This document shows positions 9,004 through 15,041 of a stretch of 62,864 nucleotides of DNA, piece after piece. The position numbers and the translations under genes are program-made. The number at the start of each line of letters is the position of its first letter. The first letter of the stretch is position 1. The notes beneath the pieces are model-generated. The model worked only from the letters and a program-made list of their open reading frames with translations, had not been told where the DNA came from and made no database searches. The DNA is from Coriobacteriales bacterium (lineage in GTDB: Bacteria; Actinomycetota; Coriobacteriia; Coriobacteriales; UBA8131), in contig JAISLY010000054.1 of NCBI GenBank assembly GCA_031277035.1, forward strand, positions 1 through 62,864, written 5' to 3'.

Positions 9004-9808
9004 TCTGAGGTGCGAAGAAAAGCGCTACCGCGATGCCGGTGCACAGCGCCGGTCCGAAGGCAAAATGCCCCTTCGCCTCCTTCCTGTGGGTCGCAAGGAG
9101 GAATATCCCCCAGGCTCCACCTAAAATGATGCCGATGAAGCAGGCGAGGAGCGTTGCCTGCCAGCCGAGCAGGATACCCGCGGCTGCCATCAGTTTCACA
9201 TCCCCGCCGCCAAAGGCCCCGGGGATAATAAGCGCGATGACAAACAGCGGCACACTGATGATAAACAGGCCGATGAGCCGGCTGTGCCAGACAAGTTCGG
9301 GGCCGACCAAGATGCTGAGCAGGCCGCAGAGAGCAAGCGCGATGTTCAGGCCGTCAGGTATCTCCATCGTGTCCGCGTCGATGCAGGAGATGACCAGCAG
9401 CAGCGACAACACGAAAAAGTACAGAACAGCGGCTCCTATCGGTGCGAATGCGCCAAGAAAGCGGGGGTTTGCGAGGAGGAAGGGCGTCTCGGTTGCCAGC
9501 AGGTCTGGGCCGATAAAGGCCAGCCAGCAGGCCAGGGCAAGCAGGCCGCCCGCAAGCTCGATTACAAGATAGCGCGGCGAGATGGGCTCATGGCAGTAGC
9601 GGCAGGCCCGACCCAGCGCCAGGTAGCTGACGATGGGCACGAGGTCAAGCGGCCCGAGGCGGTGCCTGCAGGAGGGGCAGAAGGAAAAGCCGCGCATGAA
9701 GTCCAGCTTGAGGGGGATGCGGTAGATGAGCACGTTCAGAAAGCTCGCGATAACCGCCCCGAAGACAAAGACGAAGGTGAGAATGACTATGTTCAGTGCA
9801 AGCTGCAT
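8975..9808 (-). CDS. pilD: Type IV prepilin peptidase / N-methyltransferase
   Basis: 277 residues from ATG at 9808, integral membrane aspartic protease of the PilD/TadV type. It shows SFLNVLIYR, the zinc-binding pairs CPSCRHRL and CRYCHEPI (~35-70), and the two catalytic Asp regions ISCIDADTMEIPD and GGGDVKLMAA. It should cleave prepilins after Gly and methylate the new N-terminus. The frame is open to 9904 (TTG), but those residues are polar and unlike the family. No good SD was seen for 9808, so the start is a homology choice. It sits 0.9 kb from two prepilin genes that are its obvious substrates. No assembly ATPase or platform protein is in the window. Confidence 0.92.
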   Translation of the reverse strand: MQLALNIVILTFVFVFGAVIASFLNVLIYRIPLKLDFMRGFSFCPSCRHRLGPLDLVPIVSYLALGRACRYCHEPISPRYLVIELAGGLLALACWLAFIGPDLLATETPFLLANPRFLGAFAPIGAAVLYFFVLSLLLVISCIDADTMEIPDGLNIALALCGLLSILVGPELVWHSRLIGLFIISVPLFVIALIIPGAFGGGDVKLMAAAGILLGWQATLLACFIGIILGGAWGIFLLATHRKEAKGHFAFGPALCTGIAVALFFAPQIIQWYLGFF

Positions 9809-9914
9809 GAAGCCATGATAGCGCTTATCGCGCTCATCCTTCTCCAGGTTTCTATTGGTGAGTGAAATCTGAGGCTGACCCCCCTTCTGCGCCACCTGCC
9901 CCAAAAGAGAAGCT

Positions 9915-9950
9915 CAAAGCGTTGTAAAGCGCTTTGAAAGTAGCTATAAT
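9915..9950 (+). promoter_or_regulatory. Promoter and palindromic operator of the phd-yafQ module
   Basis: TTGTAA (9922-9927), a 17-bp spacer and TATAAT (9945-9950) make a near-consensus sigma-70 promoter. The inverted repeat CAAAGCG (9915-9921) / CGCTTTG (9930-9936) brackets the -35 box, as expected for autorepression by a Phd-type antitoxin. Confidence 0.7.
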
Positions 9951-9993
9951 TATGGCGCTAAAGCAGCGATACACGAGCAGAGAAGGAGCCAGA

Positions 9994-10260
9994 ATGCCTG
10001 CTTATACCGTTACAACCGCCGATGCACGTGCAAACTTCTCCAGAATCGCCAATGAGGTGAACAAAACCGGGGTTCCCGTGACGGTGTTCAAAAACAGTCG
10101 CCCGTGGGTAGTCATAGAGCCCGCCAACCGCCACTATGAGCCTAACGATGAAACGCGTGCAGCAATGCGGGAGGCAGATGAAATTGCGAGAAAGGGCGCA
10201 CGCTTCAACGCTTTTGAAGATTTGATGGCGGCTTTGGAGCGGGAAGATGTACCGAGCTGA
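9994..10260 (+). CDS. Phd/YefM-family antitoxin
   Basis: 88 residues. N-terminal TTADARANFSRIANEV is the Phd/YefM DNA-binding fold, followed by TVFKNSRPWVVIEPA, and then a toxin-binding tail (~50-88). ATG 9994 has AAGGAG at 9983-9988; the longer open frame from 9934 lies inside the promoter. It overlaps the toxin gene by 14 bp. Probably neutralises the YafQ-like toxin and represses its own promoter through the palindrome at 9915-9936. Confidence 0.88.
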   Translation: MPAYTVTTADARANFSRIANEVNKTGVPVTVFKNSRPWVVIEPANRHYEPNDETRAAMREADEIARKGARFNAFEDLMAALEREDVPS

Positions 10261-10531
10261 TTTTTCTGCGATTTTTGCGCGCGATAGGAAGCGTTGCAGA
10301 AAAAAACACTGGGACATGGATGCGCTGGCCGAGGCGCTGCGGGTTGTAGTCATGTCCGATGATGAGAGGATTCCCGCAGCCTACAACGACCATGCGCTGA
10401 ACGGCGAGATGAAAGGCTACCGCGAGCTTCATGTGGGCGGGAGGTCGAGCAACTGGGTGGTGGTCTATATGGTTGACGGTGACACCGTTGTGTTCACGAG
10501 GACGGGAACCCACGACGAAGTGTTCAAATAG
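10247..10531 (+). CDS. YafQ/RelE-type mRNA interferase toxin
   Basis: 94 residues. Its length, the N-terminal DFSAIFARDRKRCRKKHWD helix, the central LNGEMKGYRELHVGG, and the C-terminal VVFTRTGTHDEVFK match the YafQ branch of RelE/ParE toxins. The family cleaves mRNA on the ribosome, using a C-terminal His, here in RTGTHDEVF. ATG 10247 sits within the antitoxin gene. Second toxin-antitoxin pair within 2.3 kb, just upstream of the pilin inversion locus. Confidence 0.87.
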   Translation: MYRADFSAIFARDRKRCRKKHWDMDALAEALRVVVMSDDERIPAAYNDHALNGEMKGYRELHVGGRSSNWVVVYMVDGDTVVFTRTGTHDEVFK

Positions 10532-10573
10532 ATGGGGGACAGGTGACAGCTGACATCTGAACCTGCCCCTGGT

Positions 10574-10665
10574 AGTTCCTCTGGCTCACGCAGAACAGCA
10601 AAGCCGCCCCGGGAGAAGGGCGGCTTTGCGGATGGTACAGAGGAACGTTGGGAAGAGATGCTGCG
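10574..10665. repeat. Outer inverted repeat, left copy (pilin A 3' flank)
   Basis: 92 bp immediately downstream of pilin A, matching 13027-13118 in inverted orientation with two mismatches. It contains the terminator hairpin. It shows that the two pilin genes, including their terminators, arose by one inverted duplication. Confidence 0.95.
10598..10629 (-). terminator. Hairpin terminator of pilin A
   Basis: Perfect 12-bp stem GCAAAGCCGCCC / GGGCGGCTTTGC with a short loop. It lies downstream of the minus-strand pilin and of the convergent yafQ, so it may terminate both. The U tract is poor. Confidence 0.7.
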
Positions 10666-10676
10666 ACGAAGCAATA

Positions 10677-11195
10677 TCAGGAGACTTTGGTGACGGCGTA
10701 GCCTCCGGCAAGGGTGTAGGCAGCTACATAGGAGCCATTGCTGTAGGTGAAGGATTGCAGAGTACCTGACGTGTCATAGGTGATGTTGGTGATGCTGCCA
10801 GCCGTAGTTCCGCTCGTGGAGTCTGTAAGCGTATTGCTCCCGGTGTAGGCTTTGAGTTCGCTGTAGAAATAATACTTGCCACCTACCACCGCCGAGATAG
10901 GCGCGTACTTTGTGGGCAGTTCGGATGCGCCAGTATAGACCGCTGCGGTGTAAGTGCTTCCGGAGACCGTGCCCAGAGTGCCCCCACTGACTACGGTATC
11001 GGTACCGATGGCCTGCAAAGCCGTGCGATAGCTGCCAGCCTCGGCGAGGATGGTCCTCTGGTTTGCCTTGTCAATATAGCCAACCAGCGAGGGGATGGCG
11101 ATAGCGGCAAGGATGCCAAGAATCACGAGGACGACAATGACCTCGATGAGCGTAAAGCCCTTTTTGTCTCTGGCCTTTTGAGCCAGACGCTTTGT
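10677..11195 (-). CDS. Alternative prepilin A, cassette without a clear start codon
   Basis: 173 codons of a type II/IV prepilin. It has a charged leader (KRLAQKARDKKG), cleavage before FTLIEVIVVLVILGILAAIA, Glu5, and a hydrophobic helix, then a Ser/Thr/Gly-rich globular domain. The first ~50 residues match pilin B almost exactly; the C-terminal domain differs (YTGASELPTKYAPIS etc.). Homology with pilin B stops precisely at Thr-Lys-Arg. Upstream there is only the tail of the recombinase gene, no SD, and no ATG nearby. An in-frame GTG at 11216-11214 overlaps the recombinase stop and is a weak alternative. Likely silent in the present orientation and switched on when the adjacent segment inverts. 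A frame open up to 11513 is an overlap with the recombinase gene. Confidence 0.85.
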   Translation of the reverse strand, partial: TKRLAQKARDKKGFTLIEVIVVLVILGILAAIAIPSLVGYIDKANQRTILAEAGSYRTALQAIGTDTVVSGGTLGTVSGSTYTAAVYTGASELPTKYAPISAVVGGKYYFYSELKAYTGSNTLTDSTSGTTAGSITNITYDTSGTLQSFTYSNGSYVAAYTLAGGYAVTKVS

Positions 11196-11196
11196 A
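11038..11196. repeat. Inner inverted repeat, left copy (IRL)
   Basis: 159 bp covering the start of pilin A, matching 12557-12715 in inverted orientation with mismatches only at the positions equivalent to 12635 and 12701. The 78 bp next to the segment boundary are identical. Candidate recombination arm of the pilin switch. Confidence 0.95.
11169..11187. other. Candidate recombinase core site, left
   Basis: On the minus strand it reads TCTGGC-TCAAAAG-GCCAGA: 6-bp inverted arms around an asymmetric 7-bp spacer, the layout of tyrosine-recombinase crossover sites. It codes for part of the prepilin leader. An identical site in opposite orientation is at 12566-12584. Inference from structure only. 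Confidence 0.5.
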
Positions 11197-11202
11197 GAGG
11201 CT

Positions 11203-12327
11203 CTATCCCAACGCACGCGAGTATATGCGTGCGGCCTTTCGGCGGGCCTCGGACAGCGGACGCACGTAGCGGTTGACCGTCGTCGAGGTCTGGGCATGGC
11301 CCAGGGAGTGGGAAACGACGGCGACATCAACGCCGCTTGCCAGAGCCAGGGTCGCATACGCATGGCGAAGCCGGGAAAGCGGCGCGTAGCGCAGCCCTGC
11401 CCCAAGCACCACGGAACGAAAGGCGCGCGAGGCTGCATCAGGGCGCACTCTGCCCTCATGCCTGCCCGGCCACACGGGGCCAGCGCCGCAGCTGGAGCCA
11501 TTCCCCGATGCACGTGCGAGCGCCCTCAAGCGTCTGAGCCCTTTGCCAAAGATGAAGACCACCCGTTCGCTTTCGGGCGTCTTGGGTACTTTGAGCAGGG
11601 GGCGGCCCGCGTCCAGGGTCCAGGCGCGACGGATGCGCACCTCTCCCCGTTCAAGTTGAAGATCGGCCCAATCCAGGCCAAGCGCCTCCTCTTTGCGCAG
11701 GCCGCAGTAGACCATGAGGGTCACACAGGCCTCTCCCACATGGCCCTCAAAGGCCTTGATAAGTCCTTTGAGCTCCTCGGCCGAATAGGGCTCAGCACTG
11801 CGACTGGCACCGATACCGACGGGTACCTTGATGCCCTCCAAGGGGCTTTTGTCGATAAGACCCCAACGAAGTGCCGTGTTGAGCGAAGCCCGAAGCGTTT
11901 TGAGGGCGCGTCGCCGACGAGAGCCGGGTGCGATGGCCAAAAGTTCGCGTTGCAGGTCTTGCGGTGTCATGTCGCACAAAGCCTGTTGAGCAAAGACCTC
12001 TCCCAGATAGGCCATGCCACATCGATACTCGTAGCGGGAGCCAGCACTGACTTCCAGGGTGGGAAGCCAGTGCTCTTCCCAAAACGTCCCAATGCTCATC
12101 TGCGCGGCACGCTCAGAGGGAGATGCGTGGCTCTGAGCGAGAGCGCCCGGCGCTCCGGTGGCGTCATGGCACGTACTCGTTTGGCGCGACTCGTCGCGTG
12201 CGCGCACCGCGCAGCTTTTCGTTTTGTGCTCCGCGCATCGTTTGGAACAACAGGTCGATTCCTCTGATGCTGTATTAAACGAAAACTCGAACCACCATCT
12301 GTCAGCCCTGCCGAATCTGATACGCAT
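11203..12327 (-). CDS. Tyrosine recombinase (putative pilin-segment invertase)
   Basis: 374 residues. After a ~75-residue polar N-terminal extension come a SAM-like core-binding domain (~78-165, from MSIGTFWEEHW) and a catalytic domain (~185-370). Catalytic residues visible: Arg in YCGLRKEEALGL, Lys in VPKTPESERVV, Arg in RLRHAYATLAL, His in SLGHAQTST and nucleophile Tyr in VNRYVR. The usual His of the HxxR box is Ser (SRLRH), which is unusual. ATG 12327 is preceded by AAAGGAGG, a strong SD, so the long form is preferred over the Met near 12096. It lies wholly between the two inverted pilin 5' ends and stops 7 bp before the left repeat. Alternative: a resident phage or ICE integrase; no other phage gene is nearby. 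Confidence 0.9.
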   Translation of the reverse strand: MRIRFGRADRWWFEFSFNTASEESTCCSKRCAEHKTKSCAVRARDESRQTSTCHDATGAPGALAQSHASPSERAAQMSIGTFWEEHWLPTLEVSAGSRYEYRCGMAYLGEVFAQQALCDMTPQDLQRELLAIAPGSRRRRALKTLRASLNTALRWGLIDKSPLEGIKVPVGIGASRSAEPYSAEELKGLIKAFEGHVGEACVTLMVYCGLRKEEALGLDWADLQLERGEVRIRRAWTLDAGRPLLKVPKTPESERVVFIFGKGLRRLRALARASGNGSSCGAGPVWPGRHEGRVRPDAASRAFRSVVLGAGLRYAPLSRLRHAYATLALASGVDVAVVSHSLGHAQTSTTVNRYVRPLSEARRKAARIYSRALG

Positions 12328-12395
12328 GCTTCCTCCTTTTTTGGAGAGCTCAAAAAATTACCCTCTTTATCCTGCTGTTTCACAAAAAAATTTAT

Positions 12396-12441
12396 TTGTC
12401 AAGACTCTATTTGACAGGATTAATGGTTCTTTACCTATGGT
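12396..12441 (+). promoter_or_regulatory. Promoter region of pilin B, inside the invertible segment
   Basis: AT-rich tract. Two possible sigma-70 pairs: TTGTCA (12396-12401) with ATTAAT (12419-12424), spacing 17; and TTGACA (12411-12416) with TATGGT (12436-12441), spacing 19. TGTCAA (12397-12402) and TTGACA form an inverted repeat that could be an operator. A divergent promoter for the recombinase must also lie between 12328 and ~12420. Confidence 0.45.
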
Positions 12442-12542
12442 ATCCGACCCGTTATAGTCTTCATCATCAGGAAAGCATTTCGCTCTTATACCTGTGGGGC
12501 GTAAACGTCCGGTGCGGGATATTGAAATCGAAGGAGAACATA

Positions 12543-13025
12543 ATGAAGGAACTGATTACAAAGCGTCTGGCTCAAAAGGCCAGAGACAAAAAGGGCTTTA
12601 CGCTCATCGAGGTCATTGTCGTCCTCGTGATTCTGGGCATCCTTGCCGCTATCGCCATCCCCTCGCTGGTTGGCTATATTGACAAGGCAAACCAGAGGAC
12701 TATCCTCGCCGAGGCCGGCACCTACCGCACGGCTTTGCAATTGATTGGCACGGATACCGTGGCCAGTGGGGGCTTGCTCGACTTGCCTACGGGTGGCAGT
12801 GCGGCAGATGGCGACGCTCAGCTACCTACGGACTACATGCCTGTCGCGACCAATGACTCATATAATGACGAATTGAACGCGCTTACGGGGAGCAATAGGC
12901 TTGGCAACGGAGCCAGTATCACCAACATCACTTACGACGCTAACACCGGCACCCTGTTAACCTTTACCTATAGCAACGGTGCGCATACAGCCGCGTATGA
13001 CAACGAGGAGTACATTGTTTCCTAA
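12543..13025 (+). CDS. Prepilin B (expressed copy)
   Basis: 160 residues. Leader MKELITKRLAQKARDKKG, cleavage before FTLIEVIVVLVILGILAAIA with Glu at +5, then an extended helix (IPSLVGYIDKANQRTILAEA). The variable C-terminal domain of ~90 residues (ADGDAQLPTDYMPV, SITNITYDANTGTLLTFTYSNG) ends at EEYIVS. ATG 12543 has AAGGAG at 12531-12536. It is a substrate for the prepilin peptidase at 8975-9808. Only its first five codons, SD and promoter lie inside the invertible segment. Role: major or minor subunit of a type IV-like pilus or pseudopilus; the assembly machinery must be encoded elsewhere. Confidence 0.92.
   Translation: MKELITKRLAQKARDKKGFTLIEVIVVLVILGILAAIAIPSLVGYIDKANQRTILAEAGTYRTALQLIGTDTVASGGLLDLPTGGSAADGDAQLPTDYMPVATNDSYNDELNALTGSNRLGNGASITNITYDANTGTLLTFTYSNGAHTAAYDNEEYIVS
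12557..12715. repeat. Inner inverted repeat, right copy (IRR)
   Basis: Counterpart of 11038-11196. It begins one base before the Thr codon of the prepilin leader and runs through the conserved N-terminal helix; the mismatches are at 12635 and 12701. Pilin B and pilin A diverge rapidly beyond it. Confidence 0.95.
12566..12584. other. Candidate recombinase core site, right
   Basis: TCTGGC (12566-12571), spacer TCAAAAG, GCCAGA (12579-12584). The spacer is asymmetric, so the two sites are in head-to-head orientation and recombination would invert rather than delete. Not experimentally known. Confidence 0.5.
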
Positions 13026-13026
13026 C

Positions 13027-13118
13027 CGCAGCATCTCTTCCCAATGTTCCTCTGTACCATCCGCAAAGCCGCCCTTCTCCCGGGGCGGTTTTGCTGTTCT
13101 GCGTGAGCCAGAGGAACT
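13027..13118. repeat. Outer inverted repeat, right copy (pilin B 3' flank)
   Basis: 92 bp directly after the pilin B stop, 90 of 92 identical to the complement of 10574-10665. Beyond it both flanks carry similar short palindromes around GACAGGTG/CACCTGTCCCC (right: about 13130-13152). Confidence 0.95.
13063..13094 (+). terminator. Hairpin terminator of pilin B
   Basis: Stem GCAAAGCCGCCC / GGGCGGTTTTGC, the same hairpin as after pilin A with one G-U pair. It separates the pilin from the hdr operon. Confidence 0.7.
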
Positions 13119-13392
13119 GTCAGGGGTCAGGAGACAGGTGTCACCTGTCCCCTCTGCGCCATTCATCCCTTGACAACTCTCAGCCAGATGACCCGCCCCT
13201 GTGGCTCGCTTCCTATGGGATCTATCATGTCAGTTACCGGGCAGAGTGACATTTCGCTTTGCTTCGTATCGCCAAGTGTCCGCGCAGTGGTAGGATGGGA
13301 GTACTCGTCTTGCCCTGCGTCCTCTCGCGCATTTGCATCCTGCGCAATCGTGTCGCTGTCGTGCCGGACGCCTCTCGCAGGAATGGAGCCGT
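13119..13392. other. Intergenic region before the hdr operon
   Basis: No gene seen. It holds a perfect short palindrome around ACAGGTGTCACCTGT (13130-13150), and presumably the hdr-flx promoter. A TAGGAT -10-like box is at 13291-13296 without a clear -35, so no promoter is called. Confidence 0.5.
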
Positions 13393-13965
13393 ATGTCCCG
13401 TATCGACCTCAGCAGGACAGGCGAGACCGACCTCGACGCCATCGCGCGCATCTCGCGTGAGGCGGCTGTGCGGCTTGCTGACTGCTACCAGTGTGGCACC
13501 TGCAGCGCTGGCTGCCCGATGTCACACGAGATGGACCTCACGCCGCGCCAGCTTATTCATGCCTTGCAGCTTGGCCTTTTGCACCGGGCACTTGAGGCGC
13601 GCTCCCCCTGGGTCTGCGCACTCTGTCAGGTCTGTTCGGTGCGCTGCCCGCAGGAAGTGCGCATCGCCGACCTCATGCTGGCCGTGCGCCATGCGGCCAA
13701 ACGCGCGGGACTGCGTCCGGTACGCGAGCCGGATGTCTTTGACGACATCTTTGTGAATAACATCCGCTCCAGAGGGCGCAACAATGAGGCGCTGCTTGCC
13801 GGCTTCTTTAACCTCAAAAGCGGCCATCTGACACAGGATGTGCGCAACGCTCCCCGAATGGCCGCTCGCGGGATGATAAGCCCGCGCTTCAATCAGGTGC
13901 GCGACCGCGCCGCCGTGCGAAACCTGGTGGATAAGGTTCTGCGTAAGGGCGGTGGCACGGTATGA
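13393..13965 (+). CDS. hdrC: Heterodisulfide reductase subunit C-like ferredoxin
   Basis: 190 residues with two [4Fe-4S] motifs in HdrC spacing: CYQCGTCSAGCP (~31) and CALCQVCSVRCP (~76). The C-terminal helical part (DVFDDIFVNNIRSRGR...) matches HdrC. It passes electrons between HdrA and HdrB. ATG 13393 follows an AGGAATGGAG SD; the frame upstream lies in the intergenic region. The stop overlaps the next start (ATGA), so hdrC-hdrB are coupled. First gene of a six-gene Hdr-Flx operon. Confidence 0.92.
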   Translation: MSRIDLSRTGETDLDAIARISREAAVRLADCYQCGTCSAGCPMSHEMDLTPRQLIHALQLGLLHRALEARSPWVCALCQVCSVRCPQEVRIADLMLAVRHAAKRAGLRPVREPDVFDDIFVNNIRSRGRNNEALLAGFFNLKSGHLTQDVRNAPRMAARGMISPRFNQVRDRAAVRNLVDKVLRKGGGTV

Positions 13966-15041
13966 GTGCCACGTCGACGACATCTGCACCCGCTCCGACC
14001 GCCGCCGCACCTGCCCCCGCCGCCGCACCTGCCGCGCCCGCCCCCGCCGCCTCCACCACCACCGCGCCGCCGCGCTTTTCCTACTTCCCCGGCTGCTCAG
14101 CCGATTCAACCGGCATCTCCTTTACCCTCTCAACACACTATGTTACGAGCTTAATAGGTATTGAACTCATTGAAATACCCGATTGGTGCTGCTGTGGCAC
14201 CTCGGCCGCCCAGGTGACCGATTCCGAGCTTGCCCTCGCGCTTTCAGCACGCTCCCTGGCCCTCTCCGAGGCTGCCAATCCCGGCCTGGATGTCGTTGCC
14301 CCCTGCGCTGGCTGCTACAACGCGCTCAAACGCGCCATACACTTCAGCCGCACCGACGAGGGCAACCGCGCCCGCATCGAGGAGCTTATCGAGATGCCCT
14401 ACGCCGCTCGTGCGGATGCCTACAGTCTGCTGGAGGTGATGGCGCGTCCGGAGATACGCGCCCTGCTCGAGCAGCACATCACAGGCAGCCTCGGCGGCCT
14501 GAAGGTCGCGAGTTATTACGGCTGTGCCCTGGTTCGCCCGCCTGCCATCTGCCACTTTGATGATGTGGAAAATCCGCAGAGCATGGACGAGCTGATGGCC
14601 CTTGCAGGCGGCGAGCCGGTGTTTTGGGCCTTTAAGACCGAGTGCTGCGGGGCCTCTCACCAGATCAGTGCCCCGGCGGCCAGTCGCAGCCTCATCGAAG
14701 GCATCTTTGCCAATGCGGTTGCCAATGGAGCCGAGGCCATCGTGTGTGCCTGTCCGCTTTGCATGCTCAACCTCGACCTGCGTGAGGCAGAAATCAACAC
14801 GGCACGCCAGCGCCGAGGCCAAAAGCCTTTTGATGTGCCGGTGTACTACTTCACCGAACTGCTCGGCTTTGTCATGGGCGGCACGGTGCGCGCCCTTGGT
14901 ATCGACCGCCACTTCTGGCCCGCCCTGAAGCTGTGTGCGCCAAAGCCGTCACCCGCGCCCACCTCCGCACCTGCCACTCCCGCCGCCTCCGCGCCCGCGC
15001 CCACCCCCGCGTCCACCTCCGCCGAGGAGCTGGCCTCATGA
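13962..15041 (+). CDS. hdrB: Heterodisulfide reductase subunit B-like
   Basis: 359 residues with two CCG domains: YFPGCS / WCCCGTSA / CAGCYN, then YYGCAL / TECCGASH / CPLC. In HdrB of methanogens these bind noncubane [4Fe-4S] clusters that reduce a disulfide. Both full motif sets are present, so catalysis is plausible. The native disulfide or other acceptor in this organism is unknown. The N-terminal ~35 and C-terminal ~35 residues are Ala/Pro/Thr-rich tails not found in classical HdrB. Coupled to hdrC and hdrA by ATGA overlaps. Confidence 0.92.
   Translation: MSATSTTSAPAPTAAAPAPAAAPAAPAPAASTTTAPPRFSYFPGCSADSTGISFTLSTHYVTSLIGIELIEIPDWCCCGTSAAQVTDSELALALSARSLALSEAANPGLDVVAPCAGCYNALKRAIHFSRTDEGNRARIEELIEMPYAARADAYSLLEVMARPEIRALLEQHITGSLGGLKVASYYGCALVRPPAICHFDDVENPQSMDELMALAGGEPVFWAFKTECCGASHQISAPAASRSLIEGIFANAVANGAEAIVCACPLCMLNLDLREAEINTARQRRGQKPFDVPVYYFTELLGFVMGGTVRALGIDRHFWPALKLCAPKPSPAPTSAPATPAASAPAPTPASTSAEELAS

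Larger units (their letters stand above)
11197..12556. mobile_element. Candidate invertible segment (pilin switch)
   Basis: 1,360 bp bounded by the inner inverted repeats. It contains the tyrosine recombinase gene reading left and, reading right, the promoter region, SD and first five codons of pilin B. Inversion would place these expression signals in frame in front of pilin A instead. The architecture parallels Hin-type flagellin switches and the Piv pilin switch of Moraxella, but with a tyrosine recombinase. Confidence 0.7.

Noticed and set aside
10677-11513. 278-codon version of pilin A starting inside the recombinase gene
   Set aside because: The first ~105 residues are the recombinase sequence in another frame; prepilin leaders are short.
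11203-12327. Phage or ICE integrase marking a prophage
   Set aside because: No tRNA attachment site, excisionase, or phage or conjugation genes nearby, and the gene is symmetrically placed between inverted pilin arms. Not fully excluded.
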